Part shown: positions 32,560 to 40,147 of the stretch, piece after piece
Layout: each line of letters starts with the position of its first letter
Numbering within the stretch: the stretch's first letter is position 1
Assembly (NCBI RefSeq): GCF_030852425.1
Contig: NZ_NSDM01000013.1
Span: 186,001 to 250,000, forward strand
DNA length: 64,000 bases
Direction: 5' to 3'
Source: Saccharothrix longispora
Lineage (GTDB): Bacteria > Actinomycetota > Actinomycetes > Mycobacteriales > Pseudonocardiaceae
Translations under genes and position numbers: made by a program
The notes under the pieces: model-generated
The model's database searches: none
Told to the model about the DNA's origin: nothing
The model's input: the letters and a program-made list of their open reading frames with translations, nothing else

Positions 32560-33657
32560 TCAGCGGCGGCGGCGGGTCGCCCTCGCCACCAGCTCCGCCA
32601 GCAGCGGCTTCGCGGCCTGGTCCATCGCGGCGGTCCGCAGCGCGCTCAGCGCGCGGTCCACGCGCACCGAGATCAGCTGCTCGGCCCGCTCGACCGCGCC
32701 CGTCGACCGGACCACGTCGCGCAGCAGCTCGGCCCGCTCGTGGTCCAGTTCGGGATCGCCGTGCAGGGCCTCGATGACGTCCCGCTGCCCCGGCGTCGCC
32801 TGCTGCCACGCCAACGCCAACAGCACGGTCGGCTTGCCGTCGCGCAGGTCGTCCAGCGCGGGCTTCCCGGTGACCAGCGGGTCGCCGAACATGCCCAGCA
32901 GGTCGTCGCGCAGCTGGAACGCCTCGCCCACCGGGCGGCCGTACGCGCCGCACGCCCGCGCCAGCGCCGCGTCCCCGCCGGCCAGCGCCGCGCCGATGCG
33001 CAGCGGCAGCTCCACCGTGTACCGGGCGGTCTTGAGCCGGGCCACCCGCCACGCCGCGCGCACCGGGTCGACGCTCGGCCGCCCCGTCCCCACCAGGTCG
33101 AGGTACTGCCCGGCGATCAGCTCGGTGCGCATGGTGTGCAGCAGCTCGCGCACCACGGGTTGCGGGCCGGCCGCGGCCTCGGCGCGGCGCAGCAGCTCGT
33201 CCGACCAGGAGTGGCACAGGTCGCCGAGCAGGATCGCCGCGCTGACGCCGAACCGCCGCGCGCCGCGCGCCGCGCGGGAGCGGTCGGTGCCGAACCGCTC
33301 GGTGCCGAACCGCTCGGCGAGCAGCCGGTGCACCGTCGGCCTGCCGCGCCGCAGCGCCGAGCGGTCCATGACGTCGTCGTGGACCAGCGCGAAGGTGTGG
33401 AACAGCTCCAGCGACGCCGCCGTGCGGAGCAGCGCCGGGTCGCCGGGCGCACCGCCCGCCGCGAGGAACCCGCTGTGGCAGAACAGGGGCCGCAAGCGCT
33501 TGCCGCCCGCGATGAAACCGGTCAGCACCTCGACCATCGGCGGCAGGCACGGGTCGGGCGCGAGGCGCGCCTGCTCGGCCAGGAAGTCGTCGATCACGGA
33601 GTCCACGTCGGCGCGGACCGAGTCGAGGTCGCTCCGCACGGCGTCGATGACGGTCAT
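32560..33657 (-). CDS. Polyprenyl diphosphate synthase
   Basis: A 365-residue E-type (trans) prenyltransferase that condenses isopentenyl diphosphate with an allylic diphosphate, likely giving geranylgeranyl diphosphate or a similar chain. The first Asp-rich motif is LVHDDVMDRSALRRG and the second is FQLRDDLLGMFGD; GGKRLRPLFCH near residue 70 binds diphosphate. ATG at 33657 (MTVIDAVRSDLDSV) has a GGAGG Shine-Dalgarno; the longer start at 33786 is rejected. A 15-bp tandem duplication (33285-33314) repeats ERFGT in a loop. Same strand as, and just upstream of, the Ebo-like operon, so it may supply the UbiA donor. Product length is not readable by eye. Confidence 0.93.
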   Translation of the reverse strand: MTVIDAVRSDLDSVRADVDSVIDDFLAEQARLAPDPCLPPMVEVLTGFIAGGKRLRPLFCHSGFLAAGGAPGDPALLRTAASLELFHTFALVHDDVMDRSALRRGRPTVHRLLAERFGTERFGTDRSRAARGARRFGVSAAILLGDLCHSWSDELLRRAEAAAGPQPVVRELLHTMRTELIAGQYLDLVGTGRPSVDPVRAAWRVARLKTARYTVELPLRIGAALAGGDAALARACGAYGRPVGEAFQLRDDLLGMFGDPLVTGKPALDDLRDGKPTVLLALAWQQATPGQRDVIEALHGDPELDHERAELLRDVVRSTGAVERAEQLISVRVDRALSALRTAAMDQAAKPLLAELVARATRRRR

Positions 33658-33878
33658 GGGTTCCTCCACGGGGTGGCGCACGTGCGCCGACACCGACGGG
33701 TTCCCGGTCGCCGGACTGCCACACACCACGTGCGCGTGATCGTGACCTGCACGTTCGTGTAGTTGCGGTGACGCTGGGATGACCACCGGCGAGAACGGTC
33801 GAGGACCGATCGGGGACGAAGGGCAGCACGGGGACCGTGAGCGGATTCCCCGGTGACCCGATTGGGTATGCCAGGACC

Positions 33879-34481
33879 ATGAAGTGGCGCATCGGTGCGG
33901 CGGCGGTGGCCGTGGTCGGGATCGTGGTCCTGGTGGGGGCGCTCGTCGTCGTGCCGAGGTTCGGCACCGACACCATCGACCGCAGCCAACCGGCGCTGCT
34001 CCAGTCGCTGCGCGACCTGAGCCAGTACCACGCCGCGGCGGGCGACTTCCAGGTCGTGCTCGACATCGAGAAGGACGTCCGCCACGTCCCGGCGGCGCTC
34101 GCGGGCCGCCGCACCCTGTTCGTGGCGGCCGGCACGGTGAACGCCTACGTCGACTTCTCCGGCCTCGCCGAGGACGCCCTGGAGGTCGACGCGGAGAAGA
34201 AGACCGTGGAGCTGGCGCTGCCCGGCGCGACGCTGGACAAGCCGAACCTCGTGCAGGAGCGCTGCTACGTCTTCGCCGAGGAGCGGGGCCTGTTCGACCG
34301 CCTCGCCTCGCTCGTCGAGACGCAGGACCAACAGCCGTTCTACGTGGCCGCCGAGCAGAAGATCGGCGACGCGGCCCGCGAGTCCGACCTCACCGGCCGG
34401 GCCGACGAGAACACCCGCACGATGCTGACCGGAATGTTCACCGCCCTGGGCTACCAGCCGGTGTTCTCCGACGCCGCGTAG
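33879..34481 (+). CDS. DUF4230 membrane-anchored protein
   Basis: A 200-residue protein with one N-terminal transmembrane helix (MKWRIGAAAVAVVGIVVLVG and on to residue ~25) and a DUF4230 domain outside (LSQYHAAAGDFQVVLDIEKD, VPAALAGRRTLFVAAGTVNA, YVDFSGLAEDALEVDAEKKT, LPGATLDKPNLVQERCYVF). The family has no known activity. The ATG at 33879 is preferred to GTG 33837, which would add a hydrophilic stretch before the anchor. It is divergent from the prenyl synthase and 26 bp ahead of the pseudouridine synthase, with which it may be cotranscribed. Confidence 0.9.
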   Translation: MKWRIGAAAVAVVGIVVLVGALVVVPRFGTDTIDRSQPALLQSLRDLSQYHAAAGDFQVVLDIEKDVRHVPAALAGRRTLFVAAGTVNAYVDFSGLAEDALEVDAEKKTVELALPGATLDKPNLVQERCYVFAEERGLFDRLASLVETQDQQPFYVAAEQKIGDAARESDLTGRADENTRTMLTGMFTALGYQPVFSDAA

Positions 34482-34507
34482 GCTCCCCGCCCGATGAGGC
34501 GGACACG

Positions 34508-35413
34508 ATGAGGCGCAAGCAGCGGCCGGCGCTCCTGGCCCAGCGCCACGGCCTCGACCCGGCACGCCTGCGGCTGCCACCGGACGGGACGTGGGCGACC
34601 GTGCGCGACCACCTGGTCGAGCGGCTGCCGCGGGTCGCGCCCGAGCGCATCGACGCGATGCTCGCCGAGGGCGCGGTGCACGACCTGGCCGGCCCCCTCG
34701 CGCCGGACGCCGCCTACGTCCCCGGCTCGTCGGTGTGGTTCCACCGCGACCTGCCCGACGAGGTGCCGGTGCCGTTCGACATCCGCGTCGTGCACCGCGA
34801 CGACGCGATCCTGGTGGCGGACAAGCCGCACTTCCTGGCCACCATCCCGCGCGGCAGCCACGTCGTGGAGACGGCGCTGGTGCGGCTGCGCACGAGCCTG
34901 GGCCTGCCGCACCTGAGCCCCGCGCACCGGCTGGACCGGGTCACGGCGGGGCTGGTGATGTTCGTCGTCGACCCGGCGCTGCGCGGGAAGTACCAGACGA
35001 TGTTCAAGGACCGCGTGGTGCGCAAGGAGTACGAGGCCGTCGCGCCGCACGACCCCGCGCTGGAGCTGCCCCGCACGGTGACGAGCCGCATCGTGAAGGT
35101 CAAGGGCGTGATCACGGCGCAGGAGGTGCCCGGCCCGCCGAACGCGGAGACCCGCGTGGAGCTGGTGGGGCACCGGGGCGGCTGGGCGCGGTACCGCCTG
35201 CTGCCCTCGACGGGCCGCACGCACCAGCTCCGCCTGCACATGGCGTCGCTGGGCGTGCCGATCCGCAACGACGACTTCTACCCCGTGCTGCGGGAGAAGC
35301 CGCTGGACGACTTCCGCGACCCGCTCCAGCTGCTGGCGAAGGTGCTGGAGTTCACCGATCCGGTGACCGGTGAGCACCGCCGCTTCACCAGCGGGCTGGA
35401 GCTGGCGCTCTAG
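34508..35413 (+). CDS. RluA-family RNA pseudouridine synthase
   Basis: A 301-residue enzyme that isomerises uridine to pseudouridine in rRNA or tRNA. The catalytic motif is intact: LSPAHRLDRVTAGLVMFV, with the catalytic Asp in HRLDR. Other conserved parts are RDDAILVADKPHFLATIPRG, RLLPSTGRTHQLRLHMASLG and VPIRNDDFYP. There is a short N-terminal region (WATVRDHLVERLPRVAPERI) that resembles a degenerate S4-like domain. ATG at 34508 lies 26 bp after the DUF4230 stop. Its stop overlaps the DUF305 gene stop by a few bases on the other strand. Confidence 0.93.
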   Translation: MRRKQRPALLAQRHGLDPARLRLPPDGTWATVRDHLVERLPRVAPERIDAMLAEGAVHDLAGPLAPDAAYVPGSSVWFHRDLPDEVPVPFDIRVVHRDDAILVADKPHFLATIPRGSHVVETALVRLRTSLGLPHLSPAHRLDRVTAGLVMFVVDPALRGKYQTMFKDRVVRKEYEAVAPHDPALELPRTVTSRIVKVKGVITAQEVPGPPNAETRVELVGHRGGWARYRLLPSTGRTHQLRLHMASLGVPIRNDDFYPVLREKPLDDFRDPLQLLAKVLEFTDPVTGEHRRFTSGLELAL

Positions 35414-35982
35414 TCGAGGTAGCCGAGCATCTGCGCGATCTGCGCGGTGCGCGACTCGAAGATCCGGTCGGCCAGGGCCTTCGCCTGCGGGTTGACGCCG
35501 CCCTCGCGCTCCAGCTTCGCGATGGACACCGCGTTGTGCTGGTGGGCGATCAGCAGGTTCAGGAACGCCTTCTCGAACTCGCCCGCCGGCGTGGCCGCGA
35601 GTTCCGCGATGGCCTCGGGGCTCGTCGAGTGGTCGCCGCCGTGGCCCGCGTGCAGCTGCGGGTCGTCACCGGCCTCCTCGGGCTGCTCCCAGTCCACGAG
35701 CCACTTCGTCATGGAGTCCACTTCGGACAGCTGGGTCACCTCGATGGCGGCGGCGAGCGTCCTGACCTCGTCGCGCACCCGGCGGTCCTTCGCCAGCGCC
35801 ACGATCTCCAGCCCGGCCCGGTGGTGGGGCACGGACATCTGGAGGAACATCACGTCGGTCTGGTTGAACTCCTCCGTCTCCACCGCGGTCGACACCGGGG
35901 CGGCGGCGGGCTCGGGAGTCGAGCCACCCCCGCACGCGGTGAGGACCGCCAACCCGGCCAGCAGGGCCGCGAGGCGTCGCAC
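35410..35982 (-). CDS. DUF305 lipoprotein
   Basis: A 190-residue lipoprotein: MRRLAALLAGLAVLTACGGG, with the lipidated Cys at 17. The DUF305 ferritin-like four-helix domain is clear: QTDVMFLQMSVPHHRAGLEI, LAAAIEVTQLSEVDSMTKWL and FLNLLIAHQHNAVSIAKLER, with the HH and HQH motifs suspected to bind metal (copper in some relatives). A His-rich loop (LHAGHGGDHS) lies in the middle. No copper-handling partner gene is adjacent. The 3' end overlaps the pseudouridine synthase stop. Confidence 0.94.
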   Translation of the reverse strand: MRRLAALLAGLAVLTACGGGSTPEPAAAPVSTAVETEEFNQTDVMFLQMSVPHHRAGLEIVALAKDRRVRDEVRTLAAAIEVTQLSEVDSMTKWLVDWEQPEEAGDDPQLHAGHGGDHSTSPEAIAELAATPAGEFEKAFLNLLIAHQHNAVSIAKLEREGGVNPQAKALADRIFESRTAQIAQMLGYLD

Positions 35983-36021
35983 GGGTCGTCCTCCTCTTCG
36001 GTTGTGGTGCTCGGACCGGGC

Positions 36022-36059
36022 GGCCCGCCCGCGCCGTGACAGGGAGGCGCGGACGGGCC
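36022..36059 (-). terminator. Hairpin after the LPMO gene
   Basis: Inverted repeat GGCCCGCCCGCGCC and GGCGCGGACGGGCC with one mismatch and a 10-nt loop, 16 bp past the LPMO stop on the minus strand. Confidence 0.55.
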
Positions 36060-36074
36060 GGTGTCACCGCGTCG

Positions 36075-36839
36075 CTACAGCTTCTGCCACAGCGCGGCGG
36101 TGTTCGGCGGCTCCCAGCCCACGAGGGACGTGTGGGCCTGGACGCAGCGGTAGCTCGCACCGCCGTAGGTCACCTGCGCGCCGGTCCGGTAGGCGGTGTT
36201 CGGCGCCCACGTGCCGCCCACGGGGGGCTGCGTCGTGGTCGGCGGGCGGGTGGTGGTGGTCGTCGGCGGCCTCGTCGTGGTCGTCGGCGGGGTGGTCGTG
36301 GTGGTCGGCGGGTTGCCGCCACCGCCGACCTGGAGGTCGACGCAGGAGTAGAACGCCATGGGCGTGTCTGCGATGTTCCAGATGGCCAGCAGCTTGATCC
36401 GGCCGGTGCGCCCGCCGAGGTTCACGTTGTGCGTGACGGTGGCGTTGGGCTGCCTGCCGCCGTCGTTGAACTCGGCGATGCGGGTGCCGCCGACGTAGTA
36501 CTCCCACGTGCTGGTGGCGTGCCGGGCGGTCAGGGTCCAGTTGAACGCCACCGTGCCGCCGACCGAGGTGGTCGGCCACGCCTTGCTGTCGTCGTTGAGG
36601 GGCGCGAACGGGGTCAGTCCCGCGTGGCAGTTGCGCTGGCCCTTCGGACCTTCCACGCTCTGCGGTTCGTAGACGACGGGACCGCAGTCGGAGACGCGGC
36701 CCTGCGCGCACATCGCCTGCCGGCTCGGCGGCGAGGAGATGTAGCCGTGCGCGCTCGCGGTTCCCGCCGACACCACGACGATGAACGGCGCGATGCCCAC
36801 ACCGGCGAGCACCGCCGCCAGCTTGCGTTTGAGGTTCAT
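36075..36839 (-). CDS. AA10 lytic polysaccharide monooxygenase with C-terminal CBM5/12
   Basis: A 254-residue secreted copper enzyme that cleaves crystalline chitin oxidatively. After a signal peptide (cleavage at ASA before His31) the mature protein starts HGYISSPPSRQAMC, so His31 forms the copper brace with His107 in TARHATSTWEYYV; ADTPMAFYSCVDLQ holds the axial aromatic. Residues ~1-190 are the AA10 domain, then a Thr/Pro linker (about 30 residues, TTTTTPP-type), then a CBM5/12-type chitin-binding module (WAPNTAYRTGAQVTYGGASY, CVQAHTSLVGWEPP). ATG at 36839 is confirmed by the signal peptide. Its promoter carries a perfect DasR core site. Confidence 0.95.
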   Translation of the reverse strand: MNLKRKLAAVLAGVGIAPFIVVVSAGTASAHGYISSPPSRQAMCAQGRVSDCGPVVYEPQSVEGPKGQRNCHAGLTPFAPLNDDSKAWPTTSVGGTVAFNWTLTARHATSTWEYYVGGTRIAEFNDGGRQPNATVTHNVNLGGRTGRIKLLAIWNIADTPMAFYSCVDLQVGGGGNPPTTTTTPPTTTTRPPTTTTTRPPTTTQPPVGGTWAPNTAYRTGAQVTYGGASYRCVQAHTSLVGWEPPNTAALWQKL

Positions 36840-36957
36840 GTCCAGCTCCTTCGGAGGGGACCCGGAACGAGGGCCCCCAAGGCAGGGTTCCAAATCCGCG
36901 GCGGCCGGATCACGCGCAGCGTCACAGCGTGCTAGCACCGTGCAACGCAACGCGACG

Positions 36958-36969
36958 TGGTCTAGACCA
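36958..36969 (-). promoter_or_regulatory. DasR operator (dre) of the LPMO gene
   Basis: TGGTCTAGACCA, a perfect 12-bp palindrome identical to the DasR dre core. It overlaps the predicted -10 and lies about 120 bp upstream of the ATG. Confidence 0.8.
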
Positions 36970-36994
36970 TAATCGCGATCGTCATCCGGGTCAA
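36966..36994 (-). promoter_or_regulatory. LPMO promoter
   Basis: Minus strand: -35 TTGACC (36994-36989), 17-nt spacer, -10 TATGGT (36971-36966). The -10 shares bases with the dre site, so DasR binding would exclude RNA polymerase. Confidence 0.6.
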
Positions 36995-37082
36995 GGACGT
37001 GAACCGACCGGAGCAGTGACGCGCACCCCGACTGTGAACGGGCGAACCGACGAGCGCCGGGCCCCTCGCCCGGGAACGGCGA

Positions 37083-37112
37083 AGGGGGCCGCGTCCTGAC
37101 TCGCGGCCCCCT
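37083..37112 (-). terminator. Hairpin after the GH19 chitinase gene
   Basis: Perfect 11-bp arms AGGGGGCCGCG and CGCGGCCCCCT with an 8-nt loop, 50 bp past the chitinase stop. Confidence 0.65.
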
Positions 37113-37162
37113 CCACCGTGCGCTCCGGTGGGCGATGCAGGTCGTCGCCCAACGGCACGGCC

Positions 37163-38236
37163 TCAGCAGTACAGGTTGTTGCCCGCGGGCACGCCGAGGA
37201 TGCCGACGAACCGGTTGTAGGCGTCGACCCGGCTCTGGACCTGCGCCGGGTTGCGCCCGCCGCACTCCAGCGACCCGTTGATGCTGCGGATCGTCTCGCC
37301 GAAGCCGCGCTGGTTGACCATCGCGTCGTGCGGGGTCATGGTGCCCGGGCCGTTCTGGGTGTTCCAGTACCAGAGGGCCGTCTTCCAGGCGACCGAGGCG
37401 TCGTTCTGCACGAGCCACGGGTTGGTCAGCAGCGGGAGGCCGAGCGCGTCGCCCGCCGCCTTGTAGTTGAAGTTCCAGCTGAGCTGGATGGGACCGCGGC
37501 CGTAGTAGGCCGCCTGACCGGCGGGGCAGCCGTAGGGCCGGCCCGGGTCGCAGTAGTGCGGGTAGTTCGCCTGGTTCTGCTCGACGACGTGCACCAGGCC
37601 GCCGGTCTCGTGGTTGGCGTTGGCCAGGAAGGCCGCCGCCTCCTGCTTGCGGACCGTGTCGCTGCCCGTCTTGGCGAAGCCCGGGTACGCGCTCAGCGCC
37701 GCGGTGAGGCCGGCGTAGGTGTAGAAGGGGTTCCGGCCCGGGAACATCGTGTTGAACTGGCTCTCGCTCACCACGAAGTTGCCGTTCACCGGCGGGGCGG
37801 TGGTGGTGGTCGGCGGGTTCGTGCCGCAGGTGTGCGGCTCCCAGTACCAGGTGCTGACGACCGGGTCGTAGCCCGGGTTGTCGTGCTCGGCGATGTAGTA
37901 GAGGCCGTTGGTGTACCTGACGATGCTGCCCGCGGTGTACCACTGGCCCTGCACCCAGTTCGGGTGGTCGCAGGAGGCGGGCGGGGGCGTGGTGCCACCG
38001 CAGGCGCCCTGGTCGGCCCAGACCGCGGCGGAGCCGGGGGTCTCGTTCTGGGTCCACCACTGGGCACGCCAGTTCTTGCCGGCGTGGGAGGCCGTCATGC
38101 CGTTGGTGTAGACGGCTGACGAGCTCCACGCGGACGCGCACGCCGCGGCGGAAGCGGCGGAGTTGGCCGCGACGACCGTCAGTGCCGCCCCGACCACGAC
38201 AGCGGCGATCGCCGCCACTACGCGGATTCTCGACAC
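37163..38236 (-). CDS. Secreted GH19 chitinase with CBM5/12-type modules
   Basis: A 357-residue endochitinase. GTG at 38236 has an AAGGAG Shine-Dalgarno and gives VSRIRVVAAIAAVVVGAALT, a signal peptide. Residues ~32-75 (WSSSAVYTNGMTASHAGKNW) and ~84-125 (NWVQGQWYTAGSIVRYTNGL, ...VVSTWYW) are two chitin-binding modules, followed by a Thr/Pro linker. Residues ~155-357 are the GH19 domain: FPGRNPFYTYAGLTAALSAY, the catalytic NANHETGGLVHVVEQN (first Glu in HET, second in VEQN), YYGRGPIQLSWNFNYKAAGD and MVNQRGFGETIRSINGSLEC. It would hydrolyse chitin endwise alongside the LPMO. Confidence 0.95.
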   Translation of the reverse strand: MSRIRVVAAIAAVVVGAALTVVAANSAASAAACASAWSSSAVYTNGMTASHAGKNWRAQWWTQNETPGSAAVWADQGACGGTTPPPASCDHPNWVQGQWYTAGSIVRYTNGLYYIAEHDNPGYDPVVSTWYWEPHTCGTNPPTTTTAPPVNGNFVVSESQFNTMFPGRNPFYTYAGLTAALSAYPGFAKTGSDTVRKQEAAAFLANANHETGGLVHVVEQNQANYPHYCDPGRPYGCPAGQAAYYGRGPIQLSWNFNYKAAGDALGLPLLTNPWLVQNDASVAWKTALWYWNTQNGPGTMTPHDAMVNQRGFGETIRSINGSLECGGRNPAQVQSRVDAYNRFVGILGVPAGNNLYC

Positions 38237-38297
38237 GTGATCACTCCTTCCCGTTGGAAGCGCCCATCGGACGTGACGAGGGCCACTCAACCGGAAA

Positions 38298-38314
38298 TGG
38301 TCTACACCAGTCAA
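38298..38314 (-). promoter_or_regulatory. DasR-like operator overlapping the chitinase -35
   Basis: TGGTCTACACCA (38298-38309) matches the dre core at 11 of 12 positions. A -35 TTGACT (38314-38309, minus strand) overlaps its edge. No convincing -10 was found. The site also lies upstream of the divergent AraC gene. Confidence 0.65.
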
Positions 38315-38383
38315 GAGTGCAGCTCGGTTTTCGGTGTCGCAAGGCGCTGACCGGCACCTTTCCATGAGAGCGCGCTCACGGAG

Positions 38384-39184
38384 GTGGTGGTGCGGTTCAA
38401 TGTTCCGGTGCAGTGGACGCGCTACTGGCGGGCGGCCGACCAGCCGCTGGAGGCGATGCACGCCCACTTCACGTCGCACCGCTACCACCGGCACAGCCAC
38501 GACGCCTACTCCTTCGGGGTGACCGAGCAGGGCGTGCAGGCGTTCCGCTGCCGGGGCGGCGCGCACACCAGCACGGTGGGCATGGTGCTCGCCTTCAACC
38601 CCGACGAGGCGCACGACGGCCGCACCGGCGCCGAGGACGGCTTCACCTACCGGATCGTCCACATCGGACCGGACCTGGTCGCGGACCTGGTGCCCCGGCT
38701 GCCGCTGTTCCGCGACCCGGTGGTGCGCTCCCCCGCCCTGGCCGGCGCCCTGCGCGACCTGCACGCCGCCCTGCGCGAGGGCGCGCTGGCCCGGGACGAG
38801 CACCTGGTGCGGGCGGTCCGGGCGATGGCGGCCCACGTGACCCCGCTGCCCGGTCCGACGACCGCGCACGGCGACCCGGGCCCGGCGCGGGACCTCGTCG
38901 AGGCGCACTACGCGGACGACCTGGCGCCGGCGGACCTGGTCGAGGCGACGGGCCTGAGCCGCTTCGCCCTCTACCGCGCCTACCGCGCCCGGTACGGCCT
39001 GTCGCCCAGCGAGCACCAGCGCCAGCGGCGGCTGCGCGAGGCCCGGCGGCTCCTGGCGGACGGCGTGCGGCCGGCGGAGGCGGCCGCCGCGGCCGGGTTC
39101 GCCGACCAGGCCCACCTGACCCGCTGGTTCCGGCGCTGCTACGGCGTCACGCCCGGCGCCTACGCCCGCGCCGCGACCCGCTGA
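38384..39184 (+). CDS. AraC-family transcriptional regulator
   Basis: A 266-residue regulator. The N-terminal cupin-like ligand domain has HAHFTSHRYHRHSHDAYSFG and GMVLAFNPDEAHDGRT. The C-terminal double helix-turn-helix is ARDLVEAHYADDLAPADLVE, ATGLSRFALYRAYRARYGLS and AAAAGFADQAHLTRWFRRCY. GTG at 38384 starts the domain. It is divergent from the GH19 chitinase and shares its promoter region, which might suggest a regulatory link, though similar regulators often control an adjacent exporter (LysE type) and none is present here. Confidence 0.93.
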   Translation: MVVRFNVPVQWTRYWRAADQPLEAMHAHFTSHRYHRHSHDAYSFGVTEQGVQAFRCRGGAHTSTVGMVLAFNPDEAHDGRTGAEDGFTYRIVHIGPDLVADLVPRLPLFRDPVVRSPALAGALRDLHAALREGALARDEHLVRAVRAMAAHVTPLPGPTTAHGDPGPARDLVEAHYADDLAPADLVEATGLSRFALYRAYRARYGLSPSEHQRQRRLREARRLLADGVRPAEAAAAAGFADQAHLTRWFRRCYGVTPGAYARAATR

Positions 39185-39193
39185 TCCACCGGC

Positions 39194-40000
39194 TCAACCA
39201 CGTCGGTCGCCCTCCCGCCCCACCCCGCGGGCCACGTAGGCCACGACGCGCGCCGGCACCACCACCCGCTCCCCCTCCGCGTACCCGGGTCGCAGCGTGC
39301 GCGCCACCGTGCCCACCAGGTCCGGGTCGTCGGTCACCTCGGTCGACACCACCCGGCACCGGGCGCCGACCCGCCGACCGTCGGGCACGAGCGGCCGCAC
39401 GCCGTTCGCCGCCAGCACGTCGCGGGTCCGCCACGCCACGTCCTCGGGCATGTGCGGCAGCAGCCCCACCACACCGCGCACCAGCGCGTCGCCCCGCCGG
39501 GGGGCCGGCCGGCCGCGGGGCAGCTCCGCCGCCGCGGCGCCCAGCAGGGCCGCGGCCACCAGCAACGCCAGGGCCGGCCCCACGGGCGCGGCGACGGACG
39601 CGGGCGCGGACACCGCCGCCCACCAGCCGTCGGGCGTGGCCGCGGAGCCGACGACGCCCCCGTTGGCCACGAGCAGCGACACCGCCGCCCGGTCCACCTC
39701 CCCGACCACCACGGCGACCCGGTGGGTGCCGGACCTGGTGGGAGCCTCGTTGGCGCGTCCCGGCCGGACGACGACGGCCCGCGTGCCCTCGGGCAGCACG
39801 CGGGCCACCCCGGCGGCGACGACGTCCGGGTCGCCGCCGGGGTCGGCCCCCGGCGCGTCCCGGGCGGCGGCCAGCGCGACGCCCGCCAGCGCGCGGGCGT
39901 CGGTGGACGGCGAGTCGGGCGCGAGCAGGGCGCCCAGCGCCGCGAACGCGCCGAGCGCGGCCAGCACGACCGCGCCCACGACGACGGGCCTCTTGCCCAC
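39194..40000 (-). CDS. Membrane protein with a GrpE-like C-terminal domain
   Basis: A 268-residue protein. GTG at 40000 (GGAGG Shine-Dalgarno) gives VGKRPVVVGAVVLAALGAFA, a first membrane helix (residues ~4-28). A ~105-residue domain follows (residues ~29-135), then a second helix (VGPALALLVAAALLGAAAAE). The C-terminal part resembles the GrpE beta-domain: LLPHMPEDVAWRTRDVLAAN, VVSTEVTDDPDLVGTVARTL, RPGYAEGERVVVPARVVAYV matches the GrpE ending (VLRPGYxxGxRVLRPAxVxV). GrpE is a nucleotide exchange factor of Hsp70; an anchored version would recruit DnaK to the membrane. The coiled-coil dimerisation region of real GrpE is absent, so the role is inferred. Confidence 0.75.
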   Translation of the reverse strand: MGKRPVVVGAVVLAALGAFAALGALLAPDSPSTDARALAGVALAAARDAPGADPGGDPDVVAAGVARVLPEGTRAVVVRPGRANEAPTRSGTHRVAVVVGEVDRAAVSLLVANGGVVGSAATPDGWWAAVSAPASVAAPVGPALALLVAAALLGAAAAELPRGRPAPRRGDALVRGVVGLLPHMPEDVAWRTRDVLAANGVRPLVPDGRRVGARCRVVSTEVTDDPDLVGTVARTLRPGYAEGERVVVPARVVAYVARGVGREGDRRG

Positions 40001-40147
40001 GGTTGCCTCCAGGAGGACGACTACCGGTAGTTGTCGACCGCCGGCGGGCGCGGCCGGCGGGCCGTACGGGTGAATCGACGCCGGGCGACGGGCCGCTTGG
40101 GCCGTTCGACGCTCGTGCCCGGCCCGGGTGATCACGACACTGTCCGC

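Larger units (their letters stand above)
36840..37162. other. LPMO promoter and chitinase 3' region
   Basis: This 323-bp gap has no gene. It holds the LPMO promoter with the dre site (36958-36994), about 115 bp of upstream leader, and the chitinase terminator at 37083-37112. Confidence 0.6.

Noticed and set aside
33285..33314. 15-bp tandem duplication in the prenyl synthase as a lesion
   Set aside because: It keeps the frame and adds five residues in a loop, so the gene is considered intact.
32141..33739. A plus-strand frame across the prenyl synthase and the upstream gap
   Set aside because: It is Ser/Arg/Thr-rich and antisense to a well supported gene.
33718..33757. Inverted repeat ACACCACGTGC / GCACGTTCGTGT upstream of the prenyl synthase
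   Set aside because: Arms differ in length and spacing; it could be a regulator site but is not convincing.
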